Below, piece after piece: positions 1 to 5,555 of a stretch of 10,324 nt of DNA. The notes below the pieces were generated by a model. The model saw only the letters and a list, made by a program, of their open reading frames with translations, did not search any database and was not told the DNA's origin. The stretch comes from Phycisphaerales bacterium (GTDB lineage Bacteria; Planctomycetota; Phycisphaerae; Sedimentisphaerales; Anaerobacaceae), in contig DSDB01000485.1 in assembly GCA_011057845.1 (NCBI GenBank), positions 1 to 10,324 on the forward strand. The letters run 5' to 3'. Made by a program: the position numbers and the translations under genes. The first letter of the stretch is position 1. Every line of letters starts with the position of its first letter.

Positions 1-505
1 ACGGTCTGTCTCCGGTTCGGATCTGCTCGGCCAGTTCCTCCGTCAGGGCGGCCAGTTCTTCGACGTCGTCGCGAACGGCGTTGTTGGCCGCCAGTTGGGC
101 CTCAAGAAACGACCGCAGCGGACCCTGCGACCATTCATACGCCGCCAGCGGGGTCTGTGGACAATCGCCGGAGAAGTGTATGATGCGAAGGCCCGGGCCA
201 CCGTCCGGATGACCCATGAGGATGACGCGATCGCCCTCGAGCTGCTGGGTCACACAGGTGGGACCTCCGATGGAGCGTTTGCCCAGGAGCGTCTGTCGGC
301 CGGCCTGCATGACGCCGTCCATTCGGTCGATGATCTGCGTCAGGAGGATTGTGGAACGGCTTGGCGGGTCCGGGGAGTCGGGCTCGCTTCGCAGGGTCAT
401 GCGCGCAGCAAGAAACCCGGCTGCTATGAGCAGACCCAGGACGACGGCGGCGCCCACAAGCCGTCTGACGGGCCGGGCGCCCAATGATTCTGAGCATAAA
501 CCCAC
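1..505 (-). CDS. Membrane-anchored hypothetical protein, C-terminus beyond left edge
   Basis: I do not recognise the family. Read on the minus strand from a GTG at 505, the frame is open for 168 codons to the window edge, so the C-terminus is missing. The first 14 residues are partly basic (RPVRR at 11-15). They are followed by one hydrophobic helix at about 16-35, so the protein is probably anchored in the inner membrane with its bulk outside the cytoplasm. A Pro/Ser/Asp-rich linker (about 40-50) follows. The last visible part, about 130-165, is rich in Glu, Ala and Leu and looks like a helix or coiled coil. The start choice rests on an AGGAG at 517-521, 11 nt upstream (rather long), and on an in-frame TAG a few codons further upstream. 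TTG at 484 is an alternative. Two Cys (84, 115) lie in the exported part. The reading frame is inferred from residue composition and from the membrane segment; the opposite frames give Arg/Pro/His-rich nonsense. Confidence 0.6.
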   Translation of the reverse strand, partial: MGLCSESLGARPVRRLVGAAVVLGLLIAAGFLAARMTLRSEPDSPDPPSRSTILLTQIIDRMDGVMQAGRQTLLGKRSIGGPTCVTQQLEGDRVILMGHPDGGPGLRIIHFSGDCPQTPLAAYEWSQGPLRSFLEAQLAANNAVRDDVEELAALTEELAEQIRTGDRP

Positions 506-872
506 TTGTGCAACGACTCCTGCGCCGGGCCGCAAACACTATCCGACCTGAGCATCCAGCACTCGGCCTTGCCGCCGGCTTGATGAATATGTCCAATCCC
601 ACCGCCCCGTGCTAAGAGTCGACAGGACCGCCCGTTGTTACACGAAATCTGCATTCTCGAAGCAATTTCGGCGTTCTCCACTTCAGCACCCAAGCCAATG
701 GGCTGATATCCTTCGCTTCGCTCAGAATGACACGATCTCCCTTCTTCTACGCCCAGCGCAACACCCCAAGAGCCAGCCAAAGACCTACATCCTCGCTCGT
801 CCGGTTCCCCGCAAGGAGGATCCGCCACCCAAGGCAGCTCGACCGTATTGCTTCTTGCTCTCTCTTGAGGTT
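506..872. other. Non-coding gap of 367 nt with a dispersed-repeat fragment
   Basis: No convincing gene is seen on either strand. The open frames here translate to Arg/Ser/Cys-rich peptides without domain features. The stretch follows the homocysteine methyltransferase stop and precedes the partial minus-strand gene. It holds the repeat described at 706-732. I see no clear terminator hairpin and no convincing -35/-10 pair, so I cannot say whether the left-edge gene is transcribed separately. Confidence 0.6.
706..732 (-). repeat. Dispersed intergenic repeat of the 'CHSERSE' type
   Basis: On the minus strand this reads TGTCATTCTGAGCGAAGCG followed by AAGGATAT. One frame of it translates to the string CHSERSEG. 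From memory, this sequence and its spurious peptide recur many times in intergenic DNA of several environmental phyla. Its role is not known to me. Only one copy is in the window, so the repeat call depends on that recollection and not on a duplication seen here. Confidence 0.55.
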
Positions 873-1772
873 CTATCTGACCCTTGCCGCCAGGGCGGCG
901 ATCAGTTCCGGGCTGGTTCCGCAGCAGCCGCCGATGATGGTTACGCCCAAGGCGCAGATTTCGGCTGCGGCCTCGGCAAACTGCTCGGCCGTTACACGGT
1001 AGACCGCCTGGTCGCCGACGAGCTCGGGCTTGCCGGCGTTCGGCTCGGCCAACACTCGAACCGTGGGCGAGGCCTTCCGCGCCGCCGCGACGACCCGCCG
1101 CGTCAGTTCCACGTACTCTTCCAACGTGGCTGTGCCGCAGTTATACCCCACGGCATCGACGCCCAGCGAAACGAGGGCGGCCACGGCCGAGTCCACATCC
1201 ACGCCCATCATGGTCCGAAACGCGCCGCCGGCGGCATCGAACGACATCGAGGCGAAGACCGGTCGGCCGTTCGCCGCCGCCAGTGCCGTCTCGACCGCAA
1301 TCAACGCCTCATCCAGCGCCGTCATCGTCTCGACAATCAACCCATCGACCCCGCCGCCCACCAGCGCCTCGGCCTGTTCGGCGAAGGCCGCTCGCAGATC
1401 ACCGGCCTTCAGCATCCCCAGAGGTTCAAGGAAATCGCCGCACGGCCCGATGTCGCCCAGGACATAGCGGCCGTCTCCGACCGCCTTTCGGGCGTTGACG
1501 GCGCCGGCTGTATTGATCTGCCGCACCCGCTCGACCAGGCCGTGGCGGCCCAGGACGAACCGATTGGCGCCGAACGTATTGGTCAGCACGGCATCGCTGC
1601 CGGCCTGCACGTAGGCGCGATGCACATCGGCCACCACCTCCGGCTGTTCGACGTTCAGCAGGTCATTGCACACCCCCGGCTTCATCCCGCGGGCGATCAA
1701 CTGCGTGCCCATTGCCCCATCCAGCACCAGCGATCCTGTGGCCAACCGGGCCCGTAGATCATCGCGACTCAT
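873..1772 (-). CDS. Homocysteine S-methyltransferase family protein
   Basis: This 299-residue cytoplasmic enzyme should transfer a methyl group to the thiol of homocysteine, giving methionine; the methyl donor cannot be read from sequence. It has the single-domain TIM-barrel size of the family. The N-terminal signature LDGAMGTQL is at 17-25. The three zinc-binding cysteines are in place: Cys212 in GYNCG, and Cys283 and Cys284 in GGCCGTSP. A barrel-type NTFGAN motif is at 65-70. The start at ATG 1772 is supported by AAAGGTG at 1778-1784, 5 nt upstream; a longer in-frame reading to 1871 would run into the lipoprotein gene and has no support. It begins 25 nt after the lipoprotein stop, which suggests co-transcription. 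It lacks the folate- and cobalamin-binding domains of full-length MetH, so it is either a stand-alone methyltransferase (betaine-, S-methylmethionine- or corrinoid-dependent) or the homocysteine half of a split MetH. The family call is firm; the donor is unknown. Confidence 0.9.
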   Translation of the reverse strand: MSRDDLRARLATGSLVLDGAMGTQLIARGMKPGVCNDLLNVEQPEVVADVHRAYVQAGSDAVLTNTFGANRFVLGRHGLVERVRQINTAGAVNARKAVGDGRYVLGDIGPCGDFLEPLGMLKAGDLRAAFAEQAEALVGGGVDGLIVETMTALDEALIAVETALAAANGRPVFASMSFDAAGGAFRTMMGVDVDSAVAALVSLGVDAVGYNCGTATLEEYVELTRRVVAAARKASPTVRVLAEPNAGKPELVGDQAVYRVTAEQFAEAAAEICALGVTIIGGCCGTSPELIAALAARVR

Positions 1773-1777
1773 AGCTG

Positions 1778-1784
1778 CACCTTT
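1778..1784 (-). promoter_or_regulatory. Ribosome binding site of the homocysteine methyltransferase
   Basis: AAAGGTG on the minus strand lies 5 nt before ATG 1772. It decides the start against the longer in-frame reading that overlaps the preceding gene. Confidence 0.6.
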
Positions 1785-1797
1785 CCCTTGCCGGTCC

Positions 1798-2742
1798 TTA
1801 CTCCTGCTCCACCCATCGGCCCCGGACACTGGTGAACACGTGGTCAAAGCCCTTGGGCTGCGGCCGCACAAACATGTAGTCCGCCTGTTTCTGGCTGATA
1901 TCCGCGGCGGAGGCGTTGTGGATCGTCAGCCGAACCGTGTCATCCTTGCCCGCGACACCACGGCGCACCATGGTCAGCAGACGAGGGACGGCGAAGCCCG
2001 TAACGGCATCCTGGTATTTCTCCAGCGTGGCCGTCACGGTCGGAGCTCCGAACTCGTCGTAGTATTCGATCCGCCGCACCTCGGCCTGCCCGGCTATGTA
2101 TATGCGCTTCTGTACGATATGGCCCTGGCCTCTCCGGGTCAGCACTTCCAGGTCCTTGTCCCAGCCGATTTCCCATACGCCTTCTTCGGCGGGGCCCATG
2201 ACGCCCAGGGCCTCCAGCACCACTCGCGGGCTAATCATCAGCGGAACGCCGCCGCCGGCGTCATCCCATCGTCCCCACCAATAGCTGCTGATTTCCTTCG
2301 GCCGGAGACTGACCCAGAACTCCTCGGCATTGGCCCCAACCACGAGACCCCGCGGGTCGAACGCGACGTCGCCCTGGAGGTAGACCTCGTGTTGCGGGCG
2401 GACCCAGAACTTGACGGGGAACTCTTCCTTCTTCTGTTTGCCCTCCACGTAGTATCGCAACAGGCAGCGGCCGGTGCCCTTGATAGGCAGAGCCTTGTCG
2501 GCACGGGCCTCCAGGGCCCCCATAATCTCGGGAATCGTCCGGCGCACCACAGGCCCGACGTGGTCCTGCCGGGCCCCATCGCCGCACCCCCCCGCCAGCA
2601 TCCCTGCCGCCAGAGCCAGGACCGCGATGACCGCCCACACCGATGGACGATGGACGACGGACGATGGACGATAAATGATGGTCGAACGACGAAATACGAA
2701 CGACGAAATACAAACAGCGAAATACCAGTCATATTTCCGCAT
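1798..2742 (-). CDS. Putative lipoprotein, LolA/DUF4292-like
   Basis: An exported lipoprotein of up to 314 residues. A hydrophobic stretch at 35-48 ends in the lipobox AGGC with the lipidated Cys at 53, followed by Gly/Asp. The rest looks like an unclosed beta-barrel of the LolA/LolB or DUF4292 kind: a helix (about 68-83), then KGTGRCLLRYYVEG, a strand pair with KFWVRPQHEVYLQGD, then EEFWVSLRPKEISSYWWG. This resemblance is my reading of the pattern and is not a proven homology. The start is uncertain. ATG 2742 overlaps the preceding gene by 14 nt, but residues 6-33 would then be encoded by a 7-bp repeat array. GTG 2640 (residue 35), 2 nt after the array, removes that segment but leaves a signal peptide with no basic residue. 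Neither start has an SD sequence. A 7-C run (2587-2593) lies in the lipobox codons. The gene is 25 nt upstream of the methyltransferase gene. Confidence 0.72.
   Translation of the reverse strand: MRKYDWYFAVCISSFVFRRSTIIYRPSSVVHRPSVWAVIAVLALAAGMLAGGCGDGARQDHVGPVVRRTIPEIMGALEARADKALPIKGTGRCLLRYYVEGKQKKEEFPVKFWVRPQHEVYLQGDVAFDPRGLVVGANAEEFWVSLRPKEISSYWWGRWDDAGGGVPLMISPRVVLEALGVMGPAEEGVWEIGWDKDLEVLTRRGQGHIVQKRIYIAGQAEVRRIEYYDEFGAPTVTATLEKYQDAVTGFAVPRLLTMVRRGVAGKDDTVRLTIHNASAADISQKQADYMFVRPQPKGFDHVFTSVRGRWVEQE
2642..2725. repeat. Degenerate heptad array, 12 units of GAnnnAC type
   Basis: Twelve consecutive 7-bp units stay in register over 84 bp: GATGGAC twice, GACGGAC, GATGGAC, GATAAAT, GATGGTC, GAACGAC, GAAATAC, GAACGAC, GAAATAC, AAACAGC, GAAATAC. 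Most units fit GAnnnAC; the middle three bases drift along the array, with GATGG-rich units at the left and GAAAT/GAACG units at the right. It covers the presumed start region of the lipoprotein gene and ends just inside the 3' end of the preceding gene's spacing. Confidence 0.8.
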
Positions 2743-3217
2743 TGAGGATCTGCCCGATCTGCCCGGAGAGTTGCTCGATTTTTTCTTCGCTCAGGCCCGG
2801 GTTGACGACGTCCACCAGATCGTTCTGGCCCACGACCCGCAGCCGCCAGATCTCGTGTCCGTCCTCGGTCCGCCCGCTATCGTACTTGAGCCTGCGTTTT
2901 CGCATCAGTATCAGGGCCAGGACGAAGCGGAAATCCAGTTTCTCGGGGTCTGTCTCGGTCTGAAGCCGCTCAAAGAAGGCCATGAGCATCTCGTCGTCGA
3001 CGAACAACTGCTTCTTTTCGTTCTCCCGCGGCATACGGCCTTTCCAGTAGCAATACACGGGGGGGGGGGTGGCCTCCCAGTACGCCACGGAGAAATCCCG
3101 CCGGGTCAGCCCCTGCTCGGTCTCCACAAGGGCCCCGTAGTATTCCTGGCCCGGCTCGATGGCCGTATCCGTGCCGCAACAGACACCCAACGGTCTGGTT
3201 ATTTCCCAATCAGACAT
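2729..3217 (-). CDS. Conserved hypothetical protein with a remnant zinc-ribbon look
   Basis: A 162-residue soluble protein without signal peptide or membrane segment. I have a weak memory of similar planctomycete hypotheticals, in which a Cys-pair N-terminus is followed by an acidic/aromatic middle part; the function is unknown to me. Here the N-terminal part has Cys13-Cys14 and EPGQEYY (21-27). The place where a second Cys pair might be expected reads FSVAYW (42-47) with no Cys. Cys56 is in VYCYW. A basic helix FRFVLALILMRKRRLKY is at 96-112 and a Glu/Gln-rich helix at the C-terminus (143-160). The start at ATG 3217 is chosen because the upstream extension to 3250 consists of the heptad repeat; no SD is visible. 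Pro51-53 are encoded by an 11-base homopolymer. The gene lies between the ComEA-like gene (80 nt upstream) and the lipoprotein gene (14-nt overlap if that starts at 2742). Confidence 0.7.
   Translation of the reverse strand: MSDWEITRPLGVCCGTDTAIEPGQEYYGALVETEQGLTRRDFSVAYWEATPPPVYCYWKGRMPRENEKKQLFVDDEMLMAFFERLQTETDPEKLDFRFVLALILMRKRRLKYDSGRTEDGHEIWRLRVVGQNDLVDVVNPGLSEEKIEQLSGQIGQILNAEI
3059..3069. repeat. Homopolymer tract of 11 G (C on coding strand)
   Basis: Eleven consecutive G on the plus strand lie inside the minus-strand hypothetical gene, where they encode the end of a Thr codon and three Pro codons (residues 50-53). The frame is intact with exactly 11 bases; a change of one base would break the gene after about 50 residues. 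Confidence 0.9.
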
Positions 3218-3222
3218 GAAAA

Positions 3223-3257
3223 GACTCACGACACACGACTCACGACACACGACATAA
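3223..3257. repeat. Second heptad array, GACTCAC/GACACAC
   Basis: Two perfect tandem copies of the 14-mer GACTCACGACACAC (3223-3236 and 3237-3250) are followed by GACATAA. This is five 7-bp units in register, again of the form GAnnnAC. The array lies directly upstream of ATG 3217 in the leader of the hypothetical gene and fills much of the 80-nt gap after the ComEA-like gene. Confidence 0.8.
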
Positions 3258-3297
3258 GACCTGAGGCCGCATGTCTTTCTACTTGCTGTTTGAGGTT

Positions 3298-3729
3298 CTA
3301 CTCAAATCTGAGGTATTCGGCAAGGGCTTCGACGGTTTTCGGGCCGATGCCCACGACGTTCTCTAGGTCCTGGGGCTTCTCGAACGGACGGGCCCGGCCC
3401 GGCCGTAGCGCCTGCTCGCGGTAGCTCACAATCGCCTTGGCCCGGCTGTATCCGATCTGCGGCAGGCGAACGAGCGAGGCCACGGGAGCCTCGTTGACAT
3501 TGATCCGCCCATCGAGGACCAGCGGCCGGCCGGCCCGAAGGCCCGCGGCCGTGTGCCAGGCAAACCCGACCGCCAGCGCCAGGCCTATCACCGCCGCCAG
3601 GACAAAGCCCCAGCCTTGTGCCCGCCGGCGGGCCAACTCATCGACCCCGTCGATGTGGGTCTGATCCTCGGGTACCAAAGCAAACACCTCATAGAAGCAG
3701 GTTCGCGGCGCCTCCAGAACGCTGCCCAT
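3298..3729 (-). CDS. Membrane-anchored helix-hairpin-helix (ComEA-like) protein
   Basis: A 143-residue protein with a cytoplasmic N-terminal part of about 39 residues, one membrane helix at 40-58, and a C-terminal half with two helix-hairpin-helix motifs: INVNEAPVASLVRLPQIG (76-93) and LENVVGIGPKTVEALAEYL (122-140). The INVNEA opening is typical of the ComEA family, whose members bind double-stranded DNA outside the inner membrane during DNA uptake. ComEA proper is usually somewhat longer with a spacer domain, and no other competence gene is in the window, so a general DNA-binding or structural role is also possible. ATG 3729 has no SD at normal distance (AGGA is only 1-2 nt away). A promoter-like pair TTGCTC-17-TATCGT stands so close upstream that the mRNA may begin at or near the start codon. 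It is first in the minus-strand group and may lead an operon with the three genes that follow. Confidence 0.78.
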   Translation of the reverse strand: MGSVLEAPRTCFYEVFALVPEDQTHIDGVDELARRRAQGWGFVLAAVIGLALAVGFAWHTAAGLRAGRPLVLDGRINVNEAPVASLVRLPQIGYSRAKAIVSYREQALRPGRARPFEKPQDLENVVGIGPKTVEALAEYLRFE

Positions 3730-3734
3730 ATCCT

Positions 3735-3763
3735 ACGATAGTGGATCAGACCCCGGCGAGCAA
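3735..3763 (-). promoter_or_regulatory. Candidate promoter of the ComEA-like gene
   Basis: On the minus strand TTGCTC (3758-3763) and TATCGT (3735-3740) are separated by 17 nt, each with 4 of 6 consensus bases. The -10 ends 5 nt before ATG 3729, which would give a leaderless or nearly leaderless transcript. The match is moderate. Confidence 0.3.
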
Positions 3764-3974
3764 GCCCGTTGTCCGAGTTCCTGTCCGCGATGGAGGCGCA
3801 GTGCGCGGGCCTCTCGCACTACGGCCCAACGTACTGACACAGCTCCCTTCGATCTCTCTCCCAGCCACAAGCCTCAGGTTATCTCAGCCTCCACCGAACC
3901 GGTGCCCGGTGCCACTCCAGCGCACCCGACCGAGAGTCGACTACTTATGTATGGCGTCGCCGAGGGGCCCGATC

Positions 3975-4003
3975 TTGACACGCTCGAGGTGAAAAACTGC
4001 AAT
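3975..4003 (+). promoter_or_regulatory. Candidate distal promoter of the oxidoreductase gene
   Basis: A perfect TTGACA (3975-3980), a 17-nt spacer and TGCAAT (3998-4003; 4 of 6 to consensus). It is about 200 nt upstream of the start codon, so it would imply a long leader that includes the two small hairpins. Confidence 0.35.
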
Positions 4004-4106
4004 TTTCTGAAAAAAAAATGTCGTGCAGGGTCAGACGGGGGGCCTACGAACCGGTTTGCGACCGGCGCCGAGCGGGTGTCTTGGGGCCATGCCAGGGCGT
4101 TTCGTA

Positions 4107-4135
4107 TTGCATCGCTGGCGGGGCCGTGGTATACA
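4107..4135 (+). promoter_or_regulatory. Candidate proximal promoter of the oxidoreductase gene
   Basis: TTGCAT (4107-4112), a 17-nt spacer and TATACA (4130-4135). Transcription would start near 4142, giving a leader of about 67 nt. The -35 match is weak (3 of 6); position favours it over the distal candidate. Confidence 0.3.
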
Positions 4136-4208
4136 TGCCACACAACCGGCGACGCCGGAGGTGTCCGACAGGAGAAACATAACTCTTGTATTTGAAAGGA
4201 CTTACGCC

Positions 4209-5438
4209 ATGTTGAAGGTAGGTATGATCGGGGCCGGTTTCGTAGCGCACTTCCACAGCCGGGCCCTCGAATCGGTTCGCGGCGCCGAGTTGAGCGCCGT
4301 TTACGCCCTCAAAGGGGCTGAGGAGTTGGCCCAATTCGCCCAGAACCTGGGGATCGGCCGTCCAAAGATCTGCAAGACGGTCGCGGAACTGGTCCAGAAC
4401 TGCGATGTGGTGGCCAATTTCGCGCCGAACTACGTCAGGATCGAGCTGATGGCGGCCGTGGCCGAGGCAGTCAAGGCCGGGGCCAGGCTCAAGGGCCTTA
4501 TCTGCGAGAAGCCGCTGGCTCGCAACATGGCCGAGGCCAACGAGGTCATCAAGCTGGCCCGCGGCCTGGGCTGCCCTAATGCCTATTTCGAGAACCAGAT
4601 ACACATGCCCACGCTGACCGAGGCCCGGCGGCAACTGGCGGGCGTGGAGAAGTCCATGGGCGCCATGCACCTGGCCCGCAGCGCCGAGGAGCATGGGGGC
4701 CCGCATGAACCGTGGTTCTGGGACCCGACGCGGCAAGGTGGCGGGGTGTGCTGCGATATGGGCTGCCACAGCCTGGCGGCTGGGATGTTTATGGTTACGC
4801 CGGCGGGCAAGGCCCCGGACTACCTGACACCCATGAGCATCAATGCGAATATGGCGTTGCTCAAGTGGGGCAAGGAACCCTGGATCAGCCAACTGAGAAA
4901 GCGCGGCGTCGATTACTCCAAGACGCCTGCCGAGGACTATTCCCATGTAACGATTGCCCTCAAGGACCCGCGGACGGGTGTGATCAGCCGGGTCGAGGCG
5001 GCCAACTCGTGGATGTACGATGCGCCGGGCCTGCGGCTGCTGATGGAGGCGTTCGGGCCGGGTTACTCGGCCACGGCCAACAGCCTCCAGTCGCCGGCGG
5101 GCATTTTCATCAGCGACTCGGCCGCGGCGGCGGTGGCGGATTCCGAGCTGGCGCTCGAGAAATCCCAGGCCAGCCGCGGGGCGCTGGTGATCGTGCCTCA
5201 TGAGGCCGATCTGTACGGCTACTGTGCCGAATGGCGCGACGCCCTCGGGGCCTTTGAGGTGGGCAAGGACGCCATGCTGAATCTCGAATACGGGCGACTC
5301 ATCACGAAGCTGACCATGGCCGCGTACATGTCGCACGAGAAACGCAAGGCCATCGACCTGACCGACCCGGCTGTCAACAAGGAACTCGAGACGTACATCC
5401 CGCTGATTCAGCAGGGCAAGGGTGGACAGGTGCTCTGA
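4209..5438 (+). CDS. Gfo/Idh/MocA-family oxidoreductase
   Basis: A 409-residue NAD(P)-dependent dehydrogenase of the family that oxidises or reduces sugars, inositols and related polyols. The N-terminal Rossmann fold carries GMIGAG (5-10). The family's EKP motif is at 100-102 (ICEKPLARN), and the active-site segment GGGVCCDMGCHSL at 177-189 supplies the likely Asp183 and His187. The C-terminal half is the alpha/beta substrate domain. There is no Tat or Sec signal, so it should act in the cytoplasm, unlike the many exported planctomycete members. ATG 4209 has AAGGA at 4196-4200, 8 nt upstream; the longer in-frame extension back to 4023 is GC-rich leader without family similarity. No transporter or kinase is adjacent, so the substrate cannot be inferred. 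Length is at the upper end for the family, with an insertion around 200-245. Confidence 0.9.
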   Translation: MLKVGMIGAGFVAHFHSRALESVRGAELSAVYALKGAEELAQFAQNLGIGRPKICKTVAELVQNCDVVANFAPNYVRIELMAAVAEAVKAGARLKGLICEKPLARNMAEANEVIKLARGLGCPNAYFENQIHMPTLTEARRQLAGVEKSMGAMHLARSAEEHGGPHEPWFWDPTRQGGGVCCDMGCHSLAAGMFMVTPAGKAPDYLTPMSINANMALLKWGKEPWISQLRKRGVDYSKTPAEDYSHVTIALKDPRTGVISRVEAANSWMYDAPGLRLLMEAFGPGYSATANSLQSPAGIFISDSAAAAVADSELALEKSQASRGALVIVPHEADLYGYCAEWRDALGAFEVGKDAMLNLEYGRLITKLTMAAYMSHEKRKAIDLTDPAVNKELETYIPLIQQGKGGQVL

Positions 5439-5445
5439 CAGCGCA

Positions 5446-5472
5446 CGTGCCGAGGACGCTTGTCGCGGCACG
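5446..5472. terminator. Inverted repeat 1 of three between convergent genes
   Basis: CGTGCCG (5446-5452) and CGGCACG (5466-5472) form a perfect 7-bp stem with a 13-nt loop, 7 nt after the oxidoreductase stop. There is no T-run after it, so an intrinsic-terminator role is only a guess. Confidence 0.4.
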
Positions 5473-5473
5473 A

Positions 5474-5499
5474 ATCCCCCGCCCATGCCGCCGGGGGAT
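5474..5499. terminator. Inverted repeat 2 of three between convergent genes
   Basis: ATCCCCCG (5474-5481) and CGGGGGAT (5492-5499) form a perfect 8-bp stem with a 10-nt loop. It begins one base after the first inverted repeat ends. It is GC-rich and symmetrical, so it could act on transcripts from either side. Confidence 0.4.
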
Positions 5500-5508
5500 A
5501 GTGGGTCG

Positions 5509-5527
5509 CACGGGCAAGATGCCCGTG
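5509..5527. repeat. REP-like palindrome of the 'HGQDARAT' type
   Basis: CACGGGCA (5509-5516), loop AGA, TGCCCGTG (5520-5527): a perfect 8-bp stem with a 3-nt loop. One frame over it translates to SHGQDARAT, a spurious peptide that I remember from many planctomycete and verrucomicrobial genomes, where this palindrome is dispersed in intergenic DNA. It lies 28 nt beyond the MarC stop, a position that would also suit a terminator. Only one copy is in the window. Confidence 0.55.
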
Positions 5528-5555
5528 CCACGTTCCTTGCATGGCGCGGACGGGG

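Larger units (their letters stand above)
3730..4208. other. Divergent intergenic region of 479 nt, no gene seen
   Basis: It separates the minus-strand group from the plus-strand oxidoreductase. No open frame has protein-like composition. It holds promoter candidates for both directions, an A9 run (4010-4018) and two small perfect hairpins in the oxidoreductase leader: CCGGT/ACCGG (4051-4065) and CCGGC/GCCGG (4146-4158). No known riboswitch or RNA family was recognised. Confidence 0.55.

Noticed and set aside
609..1757. Long plus-strand open frame of 382 codons
   Set aside because: It is opposite the homocysteine methyltransferase. The translation is rich in Arg, His and Gln with no domain, while the minus strand has complete family motifs.
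1773..1871. N-terminal extension of the homocysteine methyltransferase
   Set aside because: It overlaps the lipoprotein 3' end, and a good SD precedes ATG 1772.
1666..2745. Plus-strand frame of 359 codons
   Set aside because: Antisense to the lipoprotein and running through the heptad array; no motif.
2642..3257. CRISPR-like reading of the two heptad arrays
   Set aside because: Units are 7 bp with no spacers, the cores are degenerate and there are no cas genes.
3730..4208. Riboswitch or structured RNA in the oxidoreductase leader
   Set aside because: Only two isolated 5-bp stems were found and no conserved aptamer sequence was recognised.
4044..5531. Long minus-strand open frame of 495 codons
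   Set aside because: Antisense to the oxidoreductase; its Arg/His/Leu/Gly-rich translation is typical of high-GC antisense frames and lacks any motif.
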